Below are positions 10,960 through 22,163 of a DNA stretch of 64,000 bases, piece by piece (position 1 is the stretch's first letter; each line of letters begins with the position of its first letter). Made by a program: the position numbers and the translations under genes. The notes beneath the pieces were generated by a model that was given only the letters and a program-made list of their open reading frames with translations, was not told where the DNA came from and made no database searches. The DNA is from Ampullaceana balthica (taxonomy: Eukaryota; Mollusca; Gastropoda; Lymnaeidae): positions 625,946 through 689,945 of the forward strand of contig CALYLW010000166.1 in NCBI GenBank assembly GCA_944989445.1. The letters are read 5' to 3'.

Positions 10960-11290
10960 TGCCGCCTATGCCTTCTACTACTACCCCCACTCCACCTCTC
11001 CCCCACGTGCCGCCCATGTCTACTACCCCCACTCCACCTCTCCCCCCACGTGCCACCCATGCCTACTACCCCCACTCCACCTCTCCCCCCACGTGCCGCC
11101 CATGTCTACTACCCCCACTCCACCTCTCCCCCCACGTGCCGCCCATGTCTACTACCCCCACTCCACCTCTGCCCCCCCACGTGCCACCCTTGTCTACTAC
11201 CCCCACTCCACCTCTCCCCCCACGTGCCGCCCATGTTTACTACCCCCACTCCACCTCTCCCCCCCCACGTGCCGCCCATGTATACACCTC
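10960..11290 (+). repeat. About 44-bp C-rich minisatellite
   Basis: About seven units of 43-46 bp, each with ACTACCCCCACTCCACCTCT and CCACGTGCCGCCCATG. C-run length accounts for the variation. Pro/His-rich frames on the plus strand are array by-products. Confidence 0.93.
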
Positions 11291-11883
11291 CCCACCAAAC
11301 AACGAGGTGGACCATCGCTCAGCTGAGCACGCGAGTTGACGAGTGAGTTACAATCACCCTCTCTCCGTCCTCCCTGTTTCCTCGCCCTCCCACCAGAGGT
11401 AGCGAGAGCCGTTTTGTGAATAAACTGTAACTGGTTTGTGTCGAAGTGTGGTCCACCGTGTCGCCCCCTCTTTGTGACGCCCCTCCTCACCACCACCACC
11501 CACCCGCCCACCACACTCTGGACCGCTACAGTGAATGGATGGATTCTCGTTAATTGAGAGCGTAAAGAAATACGTGCTAATAAGGTATCGATCCCGTCCT
11601 CCCCGCGCACTGACACACAACAATTTGTTGCGTGGACTGTATCGACTGGCACACACGAACATAACTGGAAAAAAAAATATTAACATCACAGCCGATACGA
11701 TCCTGACAATTCGCGGATATTTTTCGACGAAATCCCTCGGGATATCCTCGCTCCACGGATAGATGTGTTGTAGCTTCTCGGTTATTTCTTGATGCTCGGA
11801 TAAGTAGTTTGATACCACTGGATAATCTTGATAAATTAACAGATGGTGTATTGATCTCGGATATTCTTCACTTAAGGTGAGTC
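11291..11883. other. Unique stretch with one odd minus-strand ORF
   Basis: Not tandemly repeated. It carries a 154-codon minus-strand frame (listed separately) and C-rich patches near 11470-11515. No transposon terminus was seen. Confidence 0.5.
11354..11818 (-). CDS. Unrecognised minus-strand ORF with a hydrophobic segment, doubtful
   Basis: ATG at 11816-11818, 154 codons. I do not recognise it. Residues 1-85 have a protein-like mix, with a hydrophobic stretch around residues 41-57 (SAVMLIFFFPVMFVCAS) that could span a membrane; the second half is Gly/Arg-rich low complexity. No signal peptide at the start, no known domain, no second exon that I can identify. Chance open frame is the simplest reading. 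Confidence 0.13.
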   Translation of the reverse strand: MVSNYLSEHQEITEKLQHIYPWSEDIPRDFVEKYPRIVRIVSAVMLIFFFPVMFVCASRYSPRNKLLCVSARGGRDRYLISTYFFTLSINENPSIHCSGPECGGRVGGGGEEGRHKEGATRWTTLRHKPVTVYSQNGSRYLWWEGEETGRTERG

Positions 11884-12330
11884 GTCGGTGTATGTGTATG
11901 TCGGTGTATGTGTAAGTCGGTGTATGTGTATGTCGGTGTATGTGTATGTCGGTGTGTGTGTATGTCGGTGTGTGTGTATGTCGGTGTGTGTATGTCGGTG
12001 TGTGTGTATGTCGGTGTGTGTGTGTGTCGGTGTGTGTGTATGTCGGTGTGTGTGTATGTCGGTGTGTGTGTATGTCGGTGTGTGTGTATGTCGGTGTATG
12101 TGTATGTCGGTGTATGTGTATGTCGGTGTATGTGTATGTCGGTGTATGTGTATGTCGGTGTATGTGTATGTCGGTGTGTGTGTGTATGTCGGTGTGTGTG
12201 TATGTCGGTGTATGTGTATGTCGGTGTAAGTGTATGTCGGTGTATGTGTATGTCGGTGTAAGTGTATGTCGGTGTATGTGTATGTCGGTGTATGTGTATG
12301 TCGGTGTATGTGTATGTCGGTGTATGTATG
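11884..12330 (+). repeat. 16-bp minisatellite (GTATGTGTATGTCGGT)
   Basis: About 28 units, with GTGTGTGTATGTCGGT, shortened and GTAAG variants. All six frames are open for long distances (VGVCVCRCMCMS and HTPTYTYTDIHI types). Confidence 0.95.
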
Positions 12331-12680
12331 TAGTGTAGGTGTGCTTGACATTTTACCAGTGACAGTTCAATACCTCTCACAAGTGACAGAATATTTCTTT
12401 CGCCGACACATATTTCCACACACGTTTGTTTAGGTGTGTGTCGCCGCAGACACAATTCAGAATGGCCGCGACCACATTCTCTGTCAGACACGCTTCTGGC
12501 AAAAAATTATTCAAGTGTCCGACACACATTACAAGACAGTTTTAGAGACCTGCAAGAAAACACTTACAAACGTTTGCCATACATTGGGTCCTCTCTTTAC
12601 ACTGTCCGACATGTGGCTGTGTTCAGCTGAGATAAAGCGTCTCATACAGGTGGCAGGCCCCCAGTCTGTGCCTAACAAAC
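12331..12680. other. Spacer with no recognisable feature
   Basis: Mixed-composition DNA between two arrays. A 113-codon plus-strand frame (12434-12775) is mostly here but runs into the next array and has no known domain. Confidence 0.45.
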
Positions 12681-13250
12681 TTCATGGTTTTTCCTATCAA
12701 ACTGCGTGTCTTTGCCTATCAAACTACGTGTCTTTGACTATCAAATTCTGTGTCTTTGCCTATCAAACTTCGTGATTTTTCCTATCAAACTGCGTTCTTT
12801 GCCTATCAAACTACTTAGCTTTGCCTATCAATTTGCGTGTCTTTTACCTATCAAACTGCGTGTTTTTGCCTATCAAACTATGTGTCTTTTCCTATCAAAC
12901 TACGTGTCTTTGCCTATCAATTTGCGTGTCTTTCTTCGTGATTTTTCCTATCAAACTGTGAGTCTTTGCCTATCAAACTAAGTGTCTTTGCCATCAAACT
13001 GCGTGTCTTTGTCTATCAAACTAAGTGTCTTGCCTATCAAACTACGTGTCTTAGCCTATCAAACTACGTATCTTTTCCTATCAAACTGCGTGTCTTTACC
13101 TATGAAACTGCGTGTCTTTTCCTATCAAACTACGTGTCTTTGCCTATCAAACTACGTGTCTTTGCCTATCAAACTACGTGTCTTTGCCTATCAAACTACG
13201 TGTTTTTTCCTATCAAACTACGTGTCTTTGCCTATCAAACTTCTTAATTT
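12680..13250 (+). repeat. 22-bp minisatellite (TATCAAACTACGTGTCTTTG)
   Basis: About 25 units of 22 bp, core TATCAAACTACGTGTCTTTG plus CC. It is considerably more degenerate than the other arrays (CTGCG, TTTGCG, TTCGTGATT variants, partial units), suggesting an older array. Confidence 0.93.
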
Positions 13251-13664
13251 TACATATAGCGGCAAGTATTGTAATCGTCCACAAATCTCTTATACAATGT
13301 ACTAAGTATAGCGGCAAGTATTTTAATCGTGCATAGAATCGATATCAACATTGTGACGATTCCCCTTGTTTTACACCTTCCTGAGTAAGATAAAACCAAG
13401 TTTTACGATCTTGTCTGTATGTCTGTTCCTGTATGTGTCTGTTTTTATGTGAAACTTGAGTGCCGTTTCAGTTTGGGGGACGAAACTTCATATGTAAGTA
13501 TTAGGTCGTAAACTTTTGAGCGATTTCGTAACCGGAAGTGGTACTTCACTACACAGGAAGTCCCACCCCTACCATTTCTGTTATATACGAATATATGAGA
13601 AAGTATAAGGGAGATCACTCCCACTCTACGAATTTTTATGTCACTCTATTAGGTCTTCTATTTC
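13251..13664. other. Spacer
   Basis: Contains a short direct repeat of TATAGCGGCAAGTATT at 13255 and 13308. Otherwise I see nothing. Confidence 0.45.
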
Positions 13665-13945
13665 ATTGGTCTATCTCTTTGGTCTATCTCTTTGGTCTAT
13701 CTCTTTGGTTTATCTCTTTCGTCTATCTCTGTCGTCTATCTCTTTTGTCTATCTCTTTTGTCTATCTCTTTGGTCTATCTCTTTGATGTATCTCTTTGGT
13801 CTATCTCTTTGATCTATCTCTTTTGTCTATCTCTTTGGTCTATCTCTTTGATGTATCTCTTTGGTCTATCTATTTGGTCTATCTATTTGGTCTATCTCTT
13901 TGGTCTTTATCTTTGGTCTATCTCTTTGATGTATCTATTTGCGGG
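13665..13945 (+). repeat. 13-bp minisatellite (GGTCTATCTCTTT), third array
   Basis: Same 13-bp unit as 3264-3605, here with more CGTC, TGTC and GATG variants. It ends about 100 bp before the start of copy 2 of the large duplication, so LINE copy 2 is flanked on both sides by this array type. Confidence 0.95.
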
Positions 13946-14043
13946 ACCCGTCAAAAGTGTCCGGACATAACTTTATCACATTTAAAAAAGTGGTAAAATT
14001 GTAAAATTATTTCTTTTCAACAAACAGCCGCGACTTGGTACCG
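13946..14043. other. Left junction of duplication copy 2
   Basis: Sequence between the 13-bp array and the first base that matches window position 1. Because copy 1 is cut by the window edge, part of this could also belong to the duplicated unit. Confidence 0.5.
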
Positions 14044-14106
14044 TATCGAGTAAAAACGATTAAATTCTTTCTTGTCATGTCAGGACTAGTGATAGACTGC
14101 AAAATA

Positions 14107-16638
14107 ATGCCAGGACTGTCCGACCATGATATTGTTAGGGGCACCAATACAATAAAAACTAAAATTAATAAGATTGGAAAGATATAAAAACAAATCTAAA
14201 AACTATAATGGATGAGAATGTTTCAATTAAACTAACATCAAATAAAATTAACAAATGTTGGTTCAATTCTAAATTAAAAAAGCTATGCAAACAAAAAGAG
14301 AACTTATTTAAGAAATTTAAGGCTACCTATTCATATAGGATACACAAAAAATACTTAAAGATTAAAAACTTGACACAAAAACTTAGTCGAAACCTCCAAA
14401 ATGAATATATAAACCATGTAATTACCAAAAACAATAAAAACGTATGGTCCTTTATCAAATCTAAAATAAGAAAAACCCGTAAAAAACCAAGTTTTTGACT
14501 ATAAATCCTTTATGTACGAGAAGTAATTAAAAGATTGTTCATTATAATACGCAGCGCCAGACCATCCAGAAATACAAAATTGCAGTTGTGTCGTAAAACA
14601 TGTTTAATATAATGCGCACCGATCAGGAATATGTTTATAAAAAGAGCTGTCAATAAAATACGCACCTTATTGCGCGACAGAAAGGTTGTTCAATATAATA
14701 CGCACCGCGACGCTCTATCTCAAAAAATAGCATAATACATAGGAATAAATAAAATAATCTAAAAAATCAATAATTTAATTACGGTACATGCGATCGATCT
14801 GAAATTTTGATACATTGTTTTTATCATCGGTACAAAACTGCCTGCAAAATGTCAGCTCGCTATCTTGCGAGCAAGTGGGTTAAAAATCGATCAAAAGTTT
14901 TGGCGACAAGGTCGGTCGGTCGGCCGCAGACACCACGAATTAATATAAAGGATTTAAAAATGGAACCTTCAGGAATAACCACACTGATAGGCTCAAATAA
15001 TAAAACCTATAATGATAATGAGACTAAAGCTAATATCCTTAACACATATTTTGCATAATCTTTTTCTGCCTCAGGCGACAAGAAAGTTTTAATTAATTTA
15101 AATAAAATGGAGGAAATAGGTAACATAACTGCAGTTTGTACATGAGATAGGTATACATTCAATTACATTCACTCCTAAAAACTTAAAAATAAACAAAGCT
15201 ACTGGCCCAGATGATTTGCCTGCAAGGTTATTAAAAGAACTAAGCAATGAACTGTCCCCAATCCTTGTAGTTCTCTTTCAAGCCTCTCTAAACCAGGGTA
15301 AAGTGCCCCAGGATTGGAAATAAGCTAACGTATTCCACTGTTTAAGAAAGGGAATAAATCATACCCTGGTAATTACAAGCCTGCATCACTCACTAGTATC
15401 ACCTGTAAATTACTAGAACACATAATATATAGTAGAATAGTTAACCACCTTGACAAATATAATGCCCTATGCACAGCTTTAGAAAAAAAAGATCGTGTGA
15501 AACACAATTAATAGGTTTAATAGATGAACTATCAAAAGGCTTAGACAAAAATGATCAAATAGATACAATATTACTTGACTTCTCAAAAGCATTTGACAAA
15601 GTTCACCATCTTAGTTTACTTAAAAAACTTAACTACTTTGGAATCTCAGGTTCCTTACATAACTGGATCCAAGACTTCCTTTTGGGCAGGGAGCAAACTG
15701 TAATAATTAATGGATCTAAATCTGCATCAATAAAGGTTAATTCAGGAGTTCCACAAGGAACTGTGCTAGGTCCCTTACTCTTTTTAATATATATAAATGA
15801 TTTACCCAACAACATCTCAACAGGAACAAAAGTTAGGTTATTTGCTGATGATTGTATAATCTATAGAACAATTAAATCAGAACAAGATAGCAAAATTTTA
15901 CAAAAAGACTTAGATGAATTGATAAAATGGGAAACTAACTGGAGTATGTCTTTCCACCCAGAAAAGTGTCAACTGTTAAGAGTAAGAAAGAAAAAGAAAC
16001 AAATAAATTCAAAATATTACATTCATGGAAAAGAACTGACCCAAACTAAAGATGCAAAATACTTAGGAGTCATAATAAATGAGAAACTATCATGGAATCC
16101 CCATGTCAATGAAGTTATTAAAAAATCAAACCAAACCTTAGGCTTTATAAAAAGAAACCTTTACAAATGTAATAAAGATATAAAACTAAAATACTATCTC
16201 GCTTTGGTGAGACCTGTACTAGAATATGCATCTTCTGTATGGGACCCATCCACCAAAGAAAACATTGATAAACTAGAACAAATTCAAAAAAGAGCTGCCA
16301 GATTCATTACTGGATAATATTCAAAACTGACTAGAATAACACCATTAGTTAAATCATTAAACCTTGAAACACTAGAGGATAGAAGAACCAAGAGTAAAGT
16401 AGTAATCATACATAAAGCAATTAATTCTAATTTAGAAATACAACACAACGATAACTTAATACAACCCTCAGATAGACATAAGGATAAAAACACCTTTCTT
16501 ATTCCGTATGCAAGAACAAACACATACAAATTTTCCTTCTTCCCGTCCGGAATTCGGGCGTGGAATGGGTTGCCTGAAGAAACCAGGAAAGCCAACACTT
16601 TATCAACATTTAAAACTCGAATAAGAATGCAGGACTAA
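14107..16638 (+). pseudogene. LINE ORF2 remnant, copy 2, with a 282-codon intact RT core
   Basis: Same domain order as copy 1: PGLSDHDIV at 14107, linker 14208-14498, insertion, then RT. The frame 15469-16317 is open through LLDFSKAFDKV, SGVPQGTVLGPLLF, FADDCIIY and YLGVIINEKLSW to RAARFITG. A single TAA then interrupts it, and the same frame continues to the natural stop at 16636-16638 with FFPSGIRAWNGLP. Upstream, a 10-bp deletion near 15473, a stop near 15323 and frameshifts near 15060 and 15350 disable it. It cannot be autonomous because the ORF is split and the endonuclease is incomplete. Confidence 0.88.
14463..14959 (+). mobile_element. Nested small element in LINE copy 2
   Basis: Identical to 420-916 apart from one T-to-G change near 14850. 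The insertion therefore predates the large duplication. Confidence 0.7.
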
Positions 16639-16869
16639 ACACAAACCATAGATAAACGTAGGACGCAATAATCTTCTGTATAGAAGGAGCGTCTGAAACA
16701 GATAAGATAAGATGAGATTATTATTGTTTCCTGTGAACTAAACCTGACACTGAATAGGTGAGTAAAAATATACATATAGTAGCCCAAGTCACTCACTCAC
16801 TCACTCACTCAATCACTCACTCACTCACTGAATGGATGGATCCGTAACGCCATGACGTCATTGTTTGAG

Positions 16870-17200
16870 CTTATATTTTAATACAAGGTGTGCATCAGGA
16901 GGTGTGCAAAATAATTATAATTTAAATATTTATTTTTGAAATAGTACAACAGTCCATTGCAGTTAAAAAAGCGTGTGGTGTTTCTCGCTGTAAAAAAATA
17001 TATTATGTGATGTCATAGTTTTAGCTTATATTTTTTAATTTTGTTAAAGAGAGCGATGTAAAAAGAGAATTTGAGGATTTATAATAATAAAATACTTTGT
17101 GTACATTTCAGGAAGTTTAATATTTCGTATTTATCAAACAAGGATAAGTTACTTGGGCTTTTGACGAAAGCGGGCGCCATAGGCGCCCTACAACCCCTAG
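16870..17200 (+). mobile_element. Helitron-like 3' end, copy 2
   Basis: Hairpin GGGCGCC-ATA-GGCGCCC at 17172-17188, spacer TACAACCC, CTAG at 17197-17200, then T. Same as 2820-3172. Confidence 0.7.
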
Positions 17201-17291
17201 TACTAATATAATATTAGATTGTATTTTTGACTATTAATCCATCTATTAGTCCAGGGCCGTTTTGACCGGGGCCGTTGTGTCGGTTAACCAT

Positions 17292-17632
17292 CTATATGGT
17301 CTATCTCTTTGGTCTATCTATTTGGTCTATCTATTTGGTCTATCTATTTGGTCTATCTCTTTGGTCTATCTATTTGGTCTATCTCTTTGGTCTATTTCTT
17401 TGGTCTATCTCTTTGGTCTATCTCTTTGGTCTATCTCTTTGGTCTATCTCTTTGGTCTATCTCTTTGGTCTATCTCTTTGGTCTATCTATTTGGTCTATC
17501 TCTTTGGTCTATCTCTTTGGTCTATTTCTTTGGTCTATCTCTTTGGTCTATCTCTTTGGTCTATATCTTTGGTCAATCTCTTTGATGTATCTATTTGGTT
17601 TATCTCTTTGGTCTGTCCATTTGGTCGATCTA
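17292..17632 (+). repeat. 13-bp minisatellite, copy 2
   Basis: Same order of unit variants as 3264-3605, with a 1-bp length change just upstream in a G-run. Confidence 0.95.
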
Positions 17633-17707
17633 TTTCATGTATTCATTCGGACCATCTATTTGGTATGTCTCTTTAGTCATTATTCAACGCTTTCATTTGG
17701 TTTACTT

Positions 17708-17840
17708 GTGTCAATGTCCGTGTCATTGTCCGTCTCAATGTCCGTCTCAATGTCCGTGTCAATGTCCGTGTCAATGTCCGTGTCATTGTCCGTCTCAATG
17801 TCCGTGTCATTGTACCGTGTCAATGTAACGTGTCAATGTG
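17708..17840 (+). repeat. 12-bp minisatellite (GTCAATGTCCGT), copy 2
   Basis: Matches 3668-3800 base for base by eye. Confidence 0.92.
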
Positions 17841-19409
17841 TCTCAATATTTCATAAAAGTATTTATGAGCTTAATATTATTCCGAACACGTATAAAAGAC
17901 GGGATCGTGACTAGGGGGAGTGTAGCGGGGGCAGTCATTTGTTGACCCTTGCGGGTTATATATTTATAAATCACGCAGGCATTGGCAGGCATATATGTTT
18001 CTGACGGAGGCAAATTTCTCGAACTGCCCCAGTCATAAATTATTGACAATATATAAACATAATGAATTAGTGAACTTTTAACAAGACGCGGTTGGCGGCC
18101 ACGAGAAAATTTAATTATCCGAAGGTCGGTTATTCAGACACGGGTTGGCTAATCATCTCAGTCAGTTGGACACCACCACCCCCACCCACCCCTCTCGTGT
18201 ACACAAACCACCAGCGCAACTTACGCAGGTCGGGAACACTCGGGGGGGGGGCTACTGACGTCACAACGTGATTAGAACAACAACAACAAAGATGGACGAC
18301 ATCGTGGTGGCACCACGTGACCACGTACAGCAGAAGTCAGTCAGCTGGTGATGCCACACTGTAGCGTCAAGTCGTCATCAACAGAGGTTCTCAAGTTGAA
18401 GGCCAAAAGGACATTCAAGATCAACAATCGAGTGGCCCAAAGAAGTTGCCCATCTACACTTTCTAAGCAGCATGTCCAAAGAGGTGCCCACATATACTTA
18501 CGGGCATAGCGCTAGCCACGCAATCCCTCGCTCGTATGACGTGTCTAGCAAAAACCTGTGAACCCTGCTTCACTCCCCCACCACCCCCATAAGGCCATCA
18601 TGGTCTGAAAGGGGGACTTTACTTTTACTTAATTAAAGGGTTGTCCAGCTTTGAGACCCAACTTATGCAACAAACTTAGATGCCCAAACTGTGATGTCTA
18701 AATCTTATTACGCCTAAACGAGCTACCAAATTAAGTGTCTAAGAAGGTTTCCCAATTTGAGATGTACAAAGGAGATGCCGTATTCAGTGTCCAGATAGAA
18801 TGACCATAGATGACCAACTGAGGTGTACAAGGGTGATGCCGTATTCAGTGTCCAGATAGAATGACCAACACCAACTTAAGTGCACAAGGGTGATGCCTAT
18901 TGTGTTAAACTAAATTTTTTAAGCGTCGGAAACATTTGACATTGATCAACCGCAGCAACCACCTTATCACACACCGACAGCCACTTCGAAACACTCACAC
19001 CTCCTACACACATCCGCTCACACCCCTCCACACACACACATATTCATTTAGTGGTGTGAAACAGCTGTCAAATAAGTATTGATATATTGCATGACATTAA
19101 ATGAATTACAGCTCACTAATACACAAATCATACACACACGCTCACACTCTCTCTCTCACACACACTCATACACATATCTACACTCTCGAACACAGCGTTC
19201 CGTCTGTTTGTTTCAAGACTCACTGAGGAGTAATAAAATGGACTAACACTCCGTGTACAGGTCGGTGACGTCACAGTTGAGTCTACTGACCGACAAACAT
19301 GTCGACTTGCATCAGATCAATCTAAACGACTCCTCCGTCTCAAAGCAAGTACGATTACCGATACATTTTTATAGATTAGTCAGACTTCGATTACTCTTAG
19401 AGCAGTTAG
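17841..19409. other. Stretch without recognisable gene, copy 2
   Basis: Same content as 3801-5369 and no difference seen by eye. Confidence 0.6.
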
Positions 19410-19695
19410 CCATGCAGCCAGTCAGCCAGTCAGTCAGCCAGCCAGCCAGCCAGTCATCCTGCCAGCCAGCCAATCAGCCAGCCAGTCATCCAGCCAGCCA
19501 ATCAGCCAGCCAGCCAGTCAACCAGTCAGCGAGCCAGCCAGCCAGCCAGTCAATCAGCCAGCCAGCCAGCCAATCAGCCAGCCAGCCAATCAGCCAGCCA
19601 GCCAATCAGCCAGCCAGCCAGCCAGCCAATCAGCCAGCCAATCAGCCAGACAATCAGCCAGCCAATCAATCAGCCAGCCAGCCAATCAGCCAGCG
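19410..19695 (+). repeat. CAGC/CAAT compound minisatellite, copy 2
   Basis: Identical by eye to 5370-5655, including the order of tetramers. Confidence 0.88.
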
Positions 19696-19878
19696 AGACC
19701 CGCGACTCCCGATTACAGATACACCACGGTCCCATGGGGGCCATCATCTCAAATTTTCTGAGGACGGCGCCAAAAAAAACAGGGCACGTATCGGTTGATA
19801 GACTTCCCTCCGAGCGGTGGCGACTGTAGCAGTCATGATTATGATTATGATTATGATTATGATTATGATTATGATTAT
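19696..19878 (+). mobile_element. SINE-like repeat with ATGATT tail, copy 2
   Basis: Same as 5656-5826 but the tail has seven ATGATT units against five, which explains the 12-bp change in offset between the two blocks. Confidence 0.6.
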
Positions 19879-20046
19879 GGCAATGAGTATGAGAGTTTCG
19901 ATGGTAAGTTGTTTTCTAATGTTCCAATCGAGTTCTTTTCTCGGGTTCTCTACAGGAAGTGAGATCGTTGGGTGAAGGAGATTAGTGCTTCTTAAAATAA
20001 AGTAGAGCTAAAGACTGGGTCTTGTTGATTTCCTCACTGTACAATG

Positions 20047-20942
20047 GGCGTGACCGTGATAGGGGCGTGGGCTGTGATAGGGGCGTGGGCTGTGATAGGG
20101 GCGTGGGCTGTGATAGGGGCGTGGGCTGTGATAGGGGCGTGGGCTGTGATAGGAACGTGGCTGTGATAGGGGCCTGGGCTGTGATAGGGACGTGGGCTGT
20201 GATAGGGACGTGGCTGTGATAGGGGCGTGGGCTGTGATAGGGGCGTGGGCTGTGATAGGGGCGTGGGCTGTGATAGGGGCCTGGGCTGTGATAGGAACGT
20301 GGCTGTGATAGGGGCGTGGCTGTGATAGGAACGTGGCTGTGATAGGGACGTGGGCTGTGATAGGGACGTGGCTGTGATAGGGGCGTGGGCTGTGATAGGG
20401 GCCTGGGCTGTGATAGGAACGTGGCTGTGATAGGGGCCTGGGCTGTGATAGGGACGTGGGCTGTGATAGGGGCCTGGGCTGTGATAGGAACGTGGCTGTG
20501 ATAGGGGCCTGGGCTGTGATAGGGACGTGGGCTGTGATAGGGACGTGGCTGTGATAGGAACGTGGCTGTGATAGGGACGTGGGCTGTGATAGGGACGCGG
20601 CTGTGATAGGGACGTGGCTGTGATAGGGACGTGGCTGTGATAGGGACGTGGCTGTGATAGGGACGTGGCTGTGATAGGGACGTGGCTGTGATAGGGACGT
20701 GGCTGTGATAGGGACGTGGCTGTGATAGGAACGTGGCTGTGATAGGAACGTGGCTGTGATAGGGACGTGGCTGTGATAGGGACGTGGCTGTGATAGGAAC
20801 GTGGCTGTGATAGGAACGTGGCTGTGATAGGGACGTGGCTGTGATAGGGACGTGGCTGTGATAGGGACGTGGCTGTGATAGAGACTTGGCTGTGATAGAG
20901 ACTTGGCTGTGATAGGGACGTGGCTGTGATAGAGGGGTGACA
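20047..20942 (+). repeat. 17/18-bp minisatellite, copy 2
   Basis: Same array as 5995-6890 with scattered substitutions between GGGACG and GGAACG units and one extra GAGACTTGGCTGTGATA unit at the right end. Confidence 0.95.
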
Positions 20943-21061
20943 ACAAACGAGTTATCGCTGGTATGACTCCACCTGGTTGTTACGCCACAAATCCTCAAAG
21001 AAGAAAATACGTAGATCTAGTTGACCACCAAGGTTTAACAAGAACTACCGTCACAGAAAGA

Positions 21062-21286
21062 TGCACCCATTCCGACATCTCCACCCATTCCGACATCTAC
21101 ACCCATTCCGACATCTCCACCCATTCCGCCATCTCCAACCATTCCGACATCTACACCCATTCCGACATCTCCACCCATTCCGACATCTCCACCCATTCCG
21201 ACATCTCCACCCATTCCGACATCTCCACCCATTCCGACATCTCCACCCATTCCGACATCTCCACCCATTCCGACATCTGCATCTGA
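21062..21286 (+). repeat. 18-bp minisatellite, short allele
   Basis: About 12 units against about 32 in copy 1 (7010-7592). The units at both ends match copy 1, so the difference is internal gain or loss. Confidence 0.95.
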
Positions 21287-21287
21287 T

Positions 21288-22026
21288 CTGAATATCATCA
21301 TGTGAATCTGTTGGGGCACTAGGAAAGTCTTTTGTTTATAAATAAGACCACCCCAGTGACCTGCCCTGTTTGTAAGAGATGTTTGTGCCTGCGTGCCCCG
21401 TCATTAAGACGATGAAGATGACGCCTGATGGATAAAGGTGTGTGTGTGTGAGGGGGCATCTGAAAAATTTGCCATTGAAATTTCACCGATATAGCCGCTG
21501 TTGTGATGAATACGGGCGCAAGGGGTTAGGCCACAATCTTTTTTTTTCTCAAATGCAGGTTGTTGTTGTTGTTGTTGTTTTTAAGAAGCGTTTGTGGTGG
21601 TGGGGGGGGGGCTAATATTAAAAAATCAGATGACGTCATGTCATCATGTGGGGTGTGGGGGGGGGAAGGTTGTGTGCAGATGCCTGTAAAACTGCCGGGT
21701 TAACGAACTAAGGGACTCGTCTAACAGAAGATCTATCACCAAAAGCCATGCTTACGACGGTATGGCGAGGGCTTTGGCCGATATCGTGGCGTGTGACATT
21801 ACGAAATGGCCGGCGGATTACTGGGACGGAGGTGACAGGGGCATGCTGGGAGATTTTCCTTTGTTCTGGTTCTTCGGTCTTGATTTTTCTGTGTTCCCTG
21901 CTCATTTACCGCGAATCCATTCTAAGATTTTTGGGACAATGGACGAGGTGATTGATGACGTCACGCATATTTCATATTGGTTGGGGGAGTGGAGAAGCTT
22001 AAATTCATTTGTGCGGTTACTACAGA
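21288..22026. other. Spacer, copy 2, with the doubtful ORF at 21762-22061
   Basis: Same as 7600-8346, with a different G/T run near 21440-21450. The ORF has the same start and frame as 8077-8376 and one Pro/Arg difference; its last codons here run into the assembly gap. Confidence 0.5.
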
Positions 22027-22063
22027 TCAAAGCCGGCAAATGTGATATGGTGGTCCAATAGAA
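22027..22063 (+). repeat. First 37-bp unit, left of the gap and hAT
   Basis: Partial first unit of the 37-bp array, ending in CAATAGAA (22056-22063), which is the left target-site duplication of the hAT at 22164-24028. Confidence 0.85.
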
Positions 22064-22163
22064 NNNNNNNNNNNNNNNNNNNNNNNNNNNNNNNNNNNNN
22101 NNNNNNNNNNNNNNNNNNNNNNNNNNNNNNNNNNNNNNNNNNNNNNNNNNNNNNNNNNNNNNN
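22064..22163. other. Assembly gap of exactly 100 N
   Basis: Exactly 100 unknown bases, the usual placeholder for a gap of unknown size. Sequence on the left ends with the target duplication and sequence on the right begins with the first base of the hAT terminal repeat, so the true missing length may be zero. Confidence 0.95.

Larger units (their letters stand above)
14044..16720 (+). mobile_element. LINE (L2/CR1/jockey-type), copy 2
   Basis: Counterpart of the LINE at 1-2690, again with the small element nested at about 14463-14959 and the GATAA-type 3' tail. Its RT region is less damaged than in copy 1 and is about 2% diverged from it, whereas the sequence on either side is almost identical. 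Confidence 0.9.
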
